Assembly (NCBI GenBank): GCA_021234155.1
Contig: JAJEKV010000084.1
Coordinates: 1,550,001-1,614,000 of the forward strand
Length of the DNA: 64,000 nucleotides
Direction: 5' to 3'
Source of the DNA: Isoetes taiwanensis
Lineage: Eukaryota > Streptophyta > Lycopodiopsida > Isoetales > Isoetaceae
The position numbers and the translations under genes were made by a program. Of this stretch, positions 1 to 9,539 are shown piece by piece. The notes below the pieces were generated by a model. That model searched no databases. It saw only the letters and a program-made list of their open reading frames with translations, and was not told the origin of the DNA. The number at the start of each line of letters is the position of its first letter. The stretch's first letter is position 1.

Positions 1-1483
1 GAATGCCGAAACAATCCAGGCCACCGAACCTGGAAGTCCGACCCCGGAGAATCCAAATACGTAAATAAACACGAAGCACTGTGACATAATAATTGTGACA
101 ACAACATGTAATGTTCATTAGAATATGTCCTAAACAGGTGTCTAAACCATACCCTTGCCGAGGTTGTCCATACAACCTGCCCATATTGGGGTAGCGATTT
201 CGGTGACGAAATCTCAATAACAACCAACTTGTTGATGTAGCGTGCTCAAACAATTGCTACAAAATCGATGCAGAACTAACTTCCAAACTTATTTATTTAA
301 GACCCTGAGCTATGGTTTTAAAGTTTTAATATTAAAATTCCATTTCCGTAGCTAATCAATTTAATGGTACAAATAATGCGAGAACATCAAAATCCAGCAC
401 TTTCGGCTTAAAAATCTCTAAGGTCACATGACCGCAACTACTTATACCTCTGTCAGATGACCCTAGCCTCAGGCCCCATCTCCCCGAGCCAAGATTTACC
501 AATTTCCAAGCAATCCGGATTCTTACATACTTCTGGCCCCCGTGTTTCCCAAATCTCTTGCAGCTCACCTGGGCTTTCTCAGTGGAGGGGCTGTGCTAAA
601 TCCAGCTCCTCAAGACTTCCATGCTTTCTTCTGGGTTATTTATATTTTATTAATTTAGCAACAACATTTTGAACAAAACAAATAAACAACAAAAGAGGAG
701 CAACAAAAAGCAAAAGAATCAGACATTTTCTGGTAGCTCCAGCCTCTGTTTCTGACATCGAATCTCCTTATGCCGGTGTGCCACAACCAAATCGGATCCT
801 TTTCTAGCAGTTTCGACTTGATTCATCTTGATTCGAGTGTGTTTTTCTTGGATTTATAGAAATCTGAGGCTCTTCGAATCATGCAAGATATACATCTATA
901 CATCGATTACCTGATTTTATGCCATTTTAGGTCGAATTATCACTTTCCTAGGCCAAATCGGCCCTTCCCAAATAGTTTCAGCCTGACCCACTCACAGATT
1001 ATTCAATGCTTTTGATCCCTCTAGTCTGTTTGATTTTGTCTATTCTGTTGTTACTCAGCAATTTCGGCATGTTCCTAGATTCATGCTAAAGCAATATGAA
1101 TCACTCTTACAGCTCTATCATGCAGGCCTTCTCCGAGATGATTCCACAGTTATATCACAAAAGCATCCAAGACCCAGATTGATTCATGCCTGGGAACATA
1201 CTACCATCTATTTCCAACCCATCCAGCTTATGCCCGAGCTTCTCGAAATTATTTAGCTATGATTTTTTTTTATAGAACATCCTGAATCTTATCATCGCAG
1301 CCTAAGAAATCTAATCAATGAAAACCCCACCTGAAAGTAAAAGATTTGATGCAGTCTCAGTCTCCGTCCCCGACAAGCTCCGATGTTGCTCCGATGCTTC
1401 TCTGTCTTGATGCTTCAAATAGCCTTCTCTTGTGAAAATTCTCACGTACCACAAAAGCCCTCTTCTAAATTTTCCTTTTTATA
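1..1483. other. Intergenic, no gene seen
   Basis: AT-rich sequence with only short ORFs lacking recognisable domains. It is the left flank of the L1-derived element that follows. I see no RNA gene, LTR or inverted repeat. Confidence 0.6.
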
Positions 1484-1500
1484 CCTTTGCTTATGTGGAT
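1484..1500. repeat. Left target-site duplication of ORF1-only L1
   Basis: The 17-mer cctttgcttatgtggat recurs exactly at 3363-3379 and brackets the element at 1501-3362. It sits directly beside the T-run that is the poly(A) tail of a minus-strand insertion. A long perfect duplication next to a tail is the signature of L1 target-primed reverse transcription. Confidence 0.92.
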
Positions 1501-3362
1501 TTTTTTTATTTTTTTTTTGAAGGACGACAATCTATTATCAAGGAATATCAAGATACATACAAGGGACCTGTGACATGGGACTCAAAACCTAGAGGACGAG
1601 ATGGTCCACTAAGCAAAACCACCCAAACACAGTACATAATCATACTCCTTATGCCACCTTGAGGCGTTTAATGGCCGCATCACAATCAACATGTTCTGCA
1701 ACATTGGGATGATCATCAACAGACATCAAGTTATCATGCCACTGAATAGAACAAGGCAAGATAGCCTCGTGAGATGACATAACCGACTTCTTCCTCGTTG
1801 CCTTCTTCCAATTGACCTGTTGCCATGACTCTTTAGCGCACTAAAGATTAGGACCATCAGCCATAACAACCTCAGAAACATGAGAAGCAGACGCAACAAC
1901 GGGGAGAGTGGTAGGAACTATAGCTGCAGTTGACGGTGCTAAGGACGACACCATTGGAACTGTGTGCAGAACATCTTCCATAGACGAGGAATGCAAGACA
2001 ACTGGCAAAGGTTGATCATGAATAGATGAAGAAATAACAGTAGGAGCTTGAACCTGAGAAGAATGTTGAACAGATTCCTGAGATGCACGAGTACCTCGAC
2101 GAAAGCTAGCAAAAGCCTCCTTATCAGGAAACAAATGGGCTAATTCTGGACCAAACTACACAATCTGGCAAAGGCGAGTCCACAGGCATAGAAACACAAA
2201 TCCTTGGACCACTCGTGAGATATGAACCCCAAGTCCTGTTGCAATTGCAACTAGAAATTGATGAGCCATTAGATCAGGAGGAAGATTAGGTAATGAGAAC
2301 CAGCAAGGCATCTTTAATGCACGAACTGTATCTGGTGTAAAGCTAGGAGAATAATACTGGTACATTATATATTCCCCACCAAGTGGATCAATCCCTCTTG
2401 ATACCAAAGAGTCCACTGCATCACTACTTTCAAACATAATGAGAACAGAGTTTTTTGCCAATAACTTGATGGACTAGAAAGGAGCAAGTTGAAGGCGTCT
2501 CAGAAGCCGAGACAACCAAATACGGAAGTGTGAAAAATCTAAATAGCCACCAGTAAAATACCCAAGAACTGCACAAGAAGATAAGTTCTCAGCACACTTA
2601 ATATGAGCTTGATGGTCCACCTCAACCACAGGAATATCAGAAGCTTGAACCACATTCTGACAATCAGACTGGTAAAATATATCATCTGGAGGCAATTGTT
2701 GTTGCAGTTGAATCTGTCGGGCTTTTAATGCGTCCAAGATTGCCGACAACTCGTCCTTACTTCCTTCAGACAATACCTGTAAAGCAGCTGCTACCCTTGC
2801 CTTTCTAGATGCACTAGATATATCCTTATAAAGCCAATCGCTAAATCTTTGATATGAAACTTTTGTAACCGAATCAGATGATTTCCAAGCACTATTATTT
2901 GCCTGAGGCTGAGGAACTGCATTAGGACTGGAATCTGTACGTGGTGGATGCAAGTTCCCATTAACTTCTGCTCCCTTACTCGCAGCGCCTTGCAAGGGAG
3001 GAAAATTCATTTCTTCAAGAACCACTGGAGTAGCCAGCATCGAAGGCAAAAAACTTTCAACTGAAGTATTCACCTCTTTTTGTGCAGCAACTGGAGGATC
3101 ACGTATCACCAAATTGGTGATAGACTCATGCCGTTTTGTCGCTACCTTGAATGCTGGAACTATATCTGTCTTCCCCATCCCTACTATGAGTGGCCGAAAT
3201 CAAATGGACTCAAATCCGGTTGATGGAAAGCTCTCGAAACAAGCTTTCCAACGAACTAAAGATCATCGAAAACGGAGTTCAGATGCTCAAGTTACAAGGA
3301 AAAACGCCCGCAGCCCTAAGCGCCATCGTCACGAGCGCCTCCAAAATTCCTTCTTCAACACC
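1501..3362 (-). mobile_element. Non-autonomous L1-type element carrying ORF1 only
   Basis: About 1.86 kb on the minus strand, bounded by a perfect 17-bp target duplication and ending in a poly(A) tract (T-run at 1501-1518). The last bases before the tail read TCCTTCA, the same end as the full L1 at 25074-37170 and the truncated one at 47699-48145. The body runs from a short 5' leader through ORF1 straight into the 3' UTR. There is no endonuclease, reverse transcriptase or zf-RVT sequence. Because a 5' leader and the true ORF1 start are present, this is not a simple 5' truncation. It resembles in plan the half-L1 (HAL1) elements of mammals; that comparison is an inference. Confidence 0.85.
1649..3178 (-). 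pseudogene. L1 ORF1 (DUF4283-type gag-like), three in-frame TAG stops
   Basis: The reading frame starts at ATG 3178 (GGATGG context) and can be followed without a frameshift for 509 codons to TAA at 1649-1651. It is interrupted only by TAG at 2474-2476, 2156-2158 and 1841-1843. The central part matches the DUF4283 domain that is the RNA-binding gag-like part of plant L1 ORF1. It aligns with the ORF1 of the L1 at 32113-32650 through motifs such as VEVDHQAHIK / VELDHQRHLK, SSCAVLGYFTG / VSCAVLVYYTG and ALKMPCWF / ALKIPCWF. At the first TAG the other copy has CAG (Gln) within F-Q-S, so this stop looks like a C-to-T change in a CHG context. The C-terminal tail is basic (WKKATRKKS), as is usual for this ORF. 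Product, if any: an RNA-binding chaperone for L1 RNA. Confidence 0.8.
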
Positions 3363-3379
3363 CCTTTGCTTATGTGGAT
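3363..3379. repeat. Right target-site duplication of ORF1-only L1
   Basis: Exact second copy of the 17-mer at 1484-1500. It marks the 5' end of the minus-strand element. Confidence 0.92.
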
Positions 3380-4116
3380 ACATGCCATGCATGTATCTTC
3401 ATGTATTTATGTACAAATATTTGTACAATACTGGTCCCTAACTTCCCAGGACCGTTACAAAAAGGCTCAATACCTGATGGATTCAGCCCTCAAGGGTTAG
3501 TTGATGAGATTCCCTAATGGCAGATGAACTGAAGCCCTAATCTGGCCAGATCTAACCAAATATAGTATGCAACATAAATGTTAACAACAAATAAAGTCTC
3601 AAACCTTTGTAACTGTTTGAAGATGTTCTTGTTTATTCTCATGGAGTACGACGTATATAGAATAGTTGACACCTTAATAGTAAAATGATTATGTCCTATA
3701 AGGAAAACAACACCAAGATATCACTCCCTTTTGTTGTTCCAACCTTAACTTCCACATCATCCTCCTTCCCATAGACCTCATGGTCTACGAGGACGATAAA
3801 AGTTAATTTAATTCAATTCTATCCTTTTCATTCTTCATTCCTTTATCTAGTATTCAACCCCTCCCTGTCCCACTACTAATTCTTTGAATTAACTTTATCT
3901 AGGCTAAATTGAATAGTACTTATATTGTTCTAAAAAAAGGGAAGAAATCCACAATTACACTCAATGCCAAAGAACATTACCAAAAAACTAGGTACCTAAA
4001 ATGCAGGAGCATTATCTAAAATATTCAAACAACATATGCCATTTATACTTTGAAATGGTTCACAACATGGTATCCTGGACAATATAATTTAATTCAATTT
4101 ATATCACTTTGCTATG
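3380..4116. other. Intergenic, no gene seen
   Basis: AT-rich DNA with no ORF of note. It leads into the G-box cluster that may belong to the small ORF at 4599. Confidence 0.5.
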
Positions 4117-4140
4117 CCACGTGGAGAGTGCCACGTGTCC
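4117..4140 (+). promoter_or_regulatory. Two ACGT-core G-box/ABRE-like elements
   Basis: CCACGTGG at 4117-4124 and CCACGTGTCC at 4131-4140 lie 14 bp apart. Both contain the CACGTG core bound by plant bZIP and bHLH factors, and the second matches the ABA-response form ACGTGTC. They lie about 370 bp upstream of the TATA box at 4511. Closely paired ACGT elements are typical of ABA-responsive promoters; use in vivo is not shown. Confidence 0.5.
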
Positions 4141-4252
4141 AGAAATCATACAGTACACATGGCTTAGTTTTGGAACGTGCCACCAATAGGTGGTTTCCAC
4201 TGGAAACCGGATGGTGGTGGCTTGTGCTATGTGAAATTCGGCCTTGTGTTTA

Positions 4253-4290
4253 AAAAGCTGGCGTTCTATCCAAAAGCTGGCGTTCTATCC
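4253..4290. repeat. Tandem duplication, 19-bp unit
   Basis: aaaagctggcgttctatcc occurs twice in perfect tandem, at 4253-4271 and 4272-4290. It lies between the G-boxes and the TATA box. Confidence 0.85.
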
Positions 4291-4510
4291 AAGATCCGGC
4301 CTCTAATTCTGTAAATTTGGCCTCTATGGCGAAGCTCCTCCAGGCGGCTGCGACCTCCTCTAAAGTCGCCCATCGCCAGCGGTCGACAGAAACCTTGGCA
4401 AAAAAAAACTGTATCCAATGGCTAACCGGTTTCTGACAAAAAGGAAAACCCAACAGACGGGGTTAAATCCGTCATTGTACAGCCTATGTTCAGCACAAAA
4501 CTTCTCACTC

Positions 4511-4517
4511 TATAAAA
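4511..4517 (+). promoter_or_regulatory. TATA box
   Basis: TATAAAA at 4511-4517 in the context ctcTATAAAATgg is a strong plant TATA box. It stands 88 bp before the ATG of the small ORF at 4599 and downstream of the paired G-boxes. Confidence 0.5.
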
Positions 4518-4598
4518 TGGGGAACTTGGTGTTGTCTTTTGTACTATGACATAAATGTTAAGATACATAGCAATGAAACTAAAGAACGAAAGACAAGC

Positions 4599-4694
4599 AT
4601 GGCGATTCTCGTCAATGGCTTCTATGCAAAGGATTCTTATGACATTTCTCATGAGCTAAGAGAGGAATACTTACTGGGCTTGTCAAACACTTAA
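4599..4694 (+). CDS. Small ORF (31 aa) behind a plant-type core promoter
   Basis: ATG at 4599 has a good plant context (agcATGGCG). The ORF ends at TAA 4692-4694. The peptide begins MAILVNGFYAKDSYD and is mildly acidic with no clear signal peptide or membrane segment. I do not recognise it. Its case rests on context: a strong TATA box 88 bp upstream and two ACGT elements further up. It may be a short peptide gene, the first exon of a longer gene, or a decayed start of one. No convincing splice donor in the right frame was found. Confidence 0.3.
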   Translation: MAILVNGFYAKDSYDISHELREEYLLGLSNT

Positions 4695-5532
4695 AACCTT
4701 GTCGTGCAGGTTATGCAAGGAGGAAGAAAGTTCACGAGCTTATCAAATGAACCTTGTATTTTGTTTCACCAGCTCCAAGTCTGTGCAGACGCATTCCGAC
4801 ATCTATTGCGGTTGTGCAACTTGATCCTCCTCTTATAAGAATTCCCCAGAATCTTATTTGTTCAAGCAGTTGCTATATGATCTAAACAAATTATTCAAAA
4901 ACAAGCAGCAGCAATAAGAATATTTGGGCCGTTGTGGATTGGAAATTCATAGAGAGGACCAAATCGTGGTTAAATTTCCACAATGAGAGGGCCATCAAGT
5001 TTCCATAGAGAGGGACTGGTCCGGTTTGTTTCTATGCACATAAGTCTTCGTACAAATGGTATAGGAGATGCATTGCATCAACAGGTAGCCTTCTTAATTT
5101 CAATTCTCTATCTCTTTCTTAGTACATTCACTCTTTTCAATCCAACCCTTTGAGCTGATAGAAATAAATTTTAATTTGTCTCTGGCAAAGTGGCCCTAAT
5201 GTTATGTGTAGCGCAGTCTCCATCAGATGTAAAGTAGTTTCAGAACAGGCTTACCATCCAATATAGGCTGAGTTGGTTTTCCGCTTTCCTCTTATATGTG
5301 ATAAAAATAAAATCAACCAAAGACAATACTTTTCTTTATCATACAGCCGGGGGAATAATATTATTGGTAGCAAAACCTTTGAATTGTCTAATCCAAGTGC
5401 TTGCTCACTTGGAAAAGAACTACTCTTCGTAAGGAAACAAGGATGATAGTTGGGAAGCACAAAAGTGCTAACTATATAGTATCAAAATCTGCCAATGGGC
5501 TTTTACTATATGGACTCTCTGTATCCCTTTCT
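4695..5532. other. Intergenic, 3' side of the sialyltransferase-like gene
   Basis: No coding evidence. The part nearest 5532 should hold the 3' UTR of the minus-strand GT29 gene; I could not place a poly(A) signal with confidence. Confidence 0.5.
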
Positions 5533-6921
5533 TTACAGATATATCCTGACTGGAGGAACTTTGAATCCAGACTGGTTCAGAAAGGGGATGGAATCAGTCC
5601 TGTTGCTGGCCAGATCATTATAAAACCTATATTCTGCCTCATAGTCGTGGAGATTCAATTCCCCTTTCTGGTTAGTATGATAATGATGCTTGGCTGAAGA
5701 AGACTTGCCAAATCCAAAAAGATCTACGCTCTCACATATGCCTAAAGCAAGCATGACTGCCTGCATTCCAGAGGAGTAATGGAACATCATGCCATCATGA
5801 ACTCTAGTCCATTCTGTAATGGACCGCCCTGTCTTTTCAAAAAAATTCTTCAGGGAGTAATATTTTGCTATTCTCATGCACAAAGTATCAAATCTTGGAT
5901 CCGTGACCACCAGAGGGGACTTGTTTAAGGAGCTGCAAAGGGTGACATCCATGAAGTGTGTGATTTGGCAAATGTAGACTATAATTGGAACATCCATGCC
6001 ATACGGATGGCAATAACAGCCTGGTCTGCGCGAACAAAAGCCAAGAACATTGCTGTTAATGAAGGAATGTGTGGTCTTTGACCCCACATACGCTTCAAAT
6101 CCAAAAGTTCTTGCATTGTTCAAACGGACTACAACTTCATGGCTGTCAATCAGGGAACCATATGCTTTATCAAGAAGGATGCCACTATTACCAATAATTG
6201 CACAATTCTTATAGGGCTTTACCTCCTCTGTAGAATTGCTGAAATGCTTATCAATGGGAGACTTCACAAGCTTTAACAAATCAGACATTATCTTAGGCTC
6301 ATGCTTCTTGTTTCTTGACCAGGATAGAATTGCCTGGCGAAAACCTGTCCAATGTGGATGATACCTTGGATGTGAAAGTTCTAACAAGGATTTCTCACTT
6401 GACCTTCTGAGAGGAGTTGTTCTCTGTAACAATGCACCATAAGTTTCTAGCCTTCCTGCTCTACTGCCTAATCCAAACTGCAAAGACGCACTTAGATGGC
6501 TGTTGAGCAGTGTCACCTTTTTTTTCTCTTCTTCTGCCCATGAATCCTCTGCAGCATATGGAAAAATGGTCTCATTTAAATCCACCTGGTTGATATATGC
6601 TAAAGATAATGCCTGTTTGGGCCACACGTAAAAAGGGTACTTAAATGCCCCTTGCATACTCCTGAGTGGATAAATGAGCAATACCATCATACCTAATAAT
6701 AAGATGATGGCCAATAACAAATGCAGGCGTCTAAACATTCTGAAAATGAAAGTAATAGTGCAGACATTTCTCACAACAAATGATGGGCTAAAATCTTTTG
6801 CATCCTTTGGAGGCTTTACTCCTGCTGCAATGCCCCTTGTTATGAAACCATTCAGTGCCCCTACAAGCTTGTGAGAAGATTTCATATTGACATAACGAGT
6901 CAGTGGTCTCAAAATTCCCAT
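5533..6921 (-). CDS. Sialyltransferase-like protein, GT29 family (SIA1/SIA2-like)
   Basis: Uninterrupted 462-codon ORF. The start is ATG 6919-6921 (G at -3 and +4); the frame stays open seven codons upstream but without another ATG. Residues 65-85 form a single hydrophobic anchor, giving a type II Golgi topology with a lumenal catalytic domain. The GT29 motifs are in order: L motif about 240-290 (CAIIGNSGILL, then VVRLNNARTFGFE), S motif about 374-404 (VHDGMMFHYSSGMQAVMLAL), motif III near HHYHT (412-416) and motif VS HDYEAEY (425-431). The length equals the Arabidopsis sialyltransferase-like proteins SIA1/MGP2 and SIA2, which act in the Golgi and are needed for pollen tube growth. Plants lack free sialic acid, so the true donor and acceptor are uncertain (possibly a Kdo- or galactose-type transfer to pectin or arabinogalactan). 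Absence of introns in the coding region is notable. Upstream TTTTTCTTAG and TTGTCTTCAG look like 3' splice sites, so a 5' UTR intron is possible. Confidence 0.92.
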   Translation of the reverse strand: MGILRPLTRYVNMKSSHKLVGALNGFITRGIAAGVKPPKDAKDFSPSFVVRNVCTITFIFRMFRRLHLLLAIILLLGMMVLLIYPLRSMQGAFKYPFYVWPKQALSLAYINQVDLNETIFPYAAEDSWAEEEKKKVTLLNSHLSASLQFGLGSRAGRLETYGALLQRTTPLRRSSEKSLLELSHPRYHPHWTGFRQAILSWSRNKKHEPKIMSDLLKLVKSPIDKHFSNSTEEVKPYKNCAIIGNSGILLDKAYGSLIDSHEVVVRLNNARTFGFEAYVGSKTTHSFINSNVLGFCSRRPGCYCHPYGMDVPIIVYICQITHFMDVTLCSSLNKSPLVVTDPRFDTLCMRIAKYYSLKNFFEKTGRSITEWTRVHDGMMFHYSSGMQAVMLALGICESVDLFGFGKSSSAKHHYHTNQKGELNLHDYEAEYRFYNDLASNRTDSIPFLNQSGFKVPPVRIYL

Positions 6922-8363
6922 TACTGCCCAATCTGAAGACAAGCATCAACATCCTTCATTGAACTAAGAAAAACAAAAAGATATTGAGCAACTCACTACA
7001 CCTTGTTGGAGAGGTCCAATCTACGCGAAGCATATGCTCCGTTGAGGAAAACATTGCAAAGCAAAGGATCAAGATCTGAAAAAATCATATTTTTCCCAAC
7101 GGATTCGAGCAGCAGGATTCATCCCCTTTTTCCAAAAACTCAATATCAAGCTGAAAAATGAGCCCGGAAAATGCCCAGATGCCGACAAACATGGATTTAT
7201 ATAATAGAGTCGATCATTGTAATAGGAATCACGAGAAACATCCAGAAATAGGGCACCGGAATCATGGGCGAATCATCAGATCCTAGATGAAGAAAGCCCA
7301 GCTGGACAGGCTCGTCTAAAAGATCCGATCTATAAAATTGACCGGCTAAAAGGTCTGTCAGTCTTAGCCGGTAATGGTCCAGTTTTAGCCATCAATTGTC
7401 CGGTCCATTGATAGCATGGTTCATTGTTTGATGAACCTTCGAAAAGAATGTCTCTCGTAAGCCATTGTCTAATTTTAAATGAAATTAAATAAGTCCCTTT
7501 CTCGACCTACCAATTAATAATTGTCGCTCGTCTTTTTGCATACAATGACTTTTGTATTGCAAATTGTCTAATTGTGCAGCGCCTCAAACATGGTCCCCGT
7601 GCCTTTTCATAATACTGCCTTTGATGTTCCAACTGTGGCTTCAAACTGACAAAATGAGTATTGTACTGGCGCATCTAAAACAAACAGCTCATGCGTACAA
7701 TTCAAGATTGACAATTCCTTTTTCTTATCATTCTTATAGTGTGTGCTTGATGCCCATCAGATATATCTAAGATCCCTTCAATGATTGACAGATTTCTTTA
7801 TAAAACTAAATGGAGGAGGTTGTTCCAACTTTACACTTCATTCCCATAATAAGCTTTATGTATACTTAGACTGTTCCAAAGTTTTATCCACTTTGATAAA
7901 TCCAGCAAATAAATATCCTTTCAAGTATTAAGCTACTCCCATATGCACCCCCCATGTGAAGCAAGATATCAACCATGTTACATGCTTTAGATGGGCCTCT
8001 TTTATGCATATCATTTCTCAAAACAAATATGTTAAAGTTTCGATAGCTTCAAAGTATACATTCAGATTTTTTATTTTTTTAAATAAATCTTCTTAACTAC
8101 ATTTATGTCTCCACGCCAACTGTACTTTTGATTAGTATTTATGAAGAACAATGGATATTATTTATACCAATACGTGATACATCAAAGGAAAGTGGGCCAA
8201 AAATAATCATATCCTACTTTTGTGTAATACAACCCATTGTCCTAGCAACGATGATCGATGGTATCTTGTAGGGATGTATCATGGGCATGCGTGGTGGGTG
8301 ACTTGCGGGTAGTATACTAACATCAGTAGCACCTTAACATTAATGCCCAAAAATATATAATAT
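6922..8363. other. Intergenic, 5' side of the GT29 gene
   Basis: Should contain the 5' UTR and promoter of the minus-strand sialyltransferase-like gene. Beyond about 7400 I see AT-rich DNA with no supported feature. Confidence 0.5.
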
Positions 8364-8830
8364 GTGGTGATGGATCTCATCTCTTGGGGCGGCATAGCAG
8401 GTTCGATTCCGGTGGTGAACATTAGAGGTGTACATTTTGGATCTGGCGGTCTCATACGACAACGACGATATCGCACAAAAGTAGGGTTAGATTACTTTCA
8501 GCCGAAAAGTGCGATATGTATTCTTGCATTTATGCAATGGTGGGAAACCATGCAGCAGTTATAATATACAAGAATGTCAGTCTCCTTTCTAAAGTGCTTT
8601 ATACCACTTGATCTTGTACATGCGATGCAGGTTCAAGGTGGCGAACATTAGGGGTTTACATTTTGAATTTGGCGGCATCATGCAGACAATGGCAATATCG
8701 CATTAAAATAGGGTAGGAACCAGAAAGTGGGATATGCATTCTTAAATTTAGGCAATGGTGGAATACATATAGCAGCTACTCTGTACAAGAATGTTAGTCT
8801 GCCTTTCTAGAGTGCTTTACATCATATAAA
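8364..8830 (+). repeat. Diverged tandem repeat with a Pol III box-B-like motif
   Basis: Two units of about 190-220 bp: 8417-8605 and 8640-8825. They share gaacattag(a/g)gg, tttacattttg, gacaa(c/t)g, gcgatatg / gggatatg, aatggtgg, tacaagaatgt and agtgcttta. Just before the first unit, GGTTCGATTCC at 8400-8410 matches the tRNA and SINE box B, and the second unit has a decayed version (ggttcaagg). No good box A was found at the right distance, so a SINE origin is only possible. Confidence 0.5.
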
Positions 8831-9539
8831 TAATGGTTCTTTCCTCGTAAAGACTAGTTTGCCATTTTTGGATAGAATGAATGGCCCTCAATGTGGCCAT
8901 GCACGGATCTAGAGCTCCCGTGGTTTAGAATCACTTGTTTTATACGTGTCGTACTTTGCATTACACATTACAGTAGGGCAAGCTTGGGGCAGAGGCTAGG
9001 TGGTTCAGGGAATTAGGGATTAGAAAAAGGGTGTACAAGATTTATATAGATAAAGCTAGTCGTGTACAAGAAAAAGGGAGGCAACCTTTATATAGTTCGT
9101 AATTGTGCAGAGAAGTAGAATTGTTTTTTCCTCTTTCTCCGTAGTTCCGAAATAATGTATTTCTATTTCTCAGTCGGTTTTCTACCAAACCCAAATGTTG
9201 TTCTTCGATTCAGCGACTGTCAAGGCAGTAGATCGAAGAATAGGAAAATGTAGAAGGATAAAATATAGGTAAATCAAGCTAGAGTTATGGTTTGGTTGCA
9301 AATTATTTAGAATCGAATTGAATGGATTTTTATCGTCCACAAAGACCAATAGGTCTATGAGGCCCAAACAAAGAGACATTAGAAGAATTAACATCCAGGA
9401 GTAAAAAACCCACCTAAAAGATTTTTCTGGGTAAAAATCAGTAGTAATAAGCATCTTGAGAAATTGTGCAATAGTACATGTCAATGGAGTGTCGGAGGGC
9501 ACAATTGAGTGCGCATATCTATCACGTCCTGGAGATATA
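8831..9539. other. Intergenic, no gene seen
   Basis: No domain-bearing ORF; AT-rich. It may include the 3' tail of the minus-strand LINE that follows, but no poly(A)/TSD pair was found. Confidence 0.45.

Noticed and set aside
6940..6942. Start of the GT29 protein at a TTG seven codons upstream of the ATG
   Set aside because: Plant nuclear genes start at AUG; ATG at 6919-6921 has a good context and keeps all domains.
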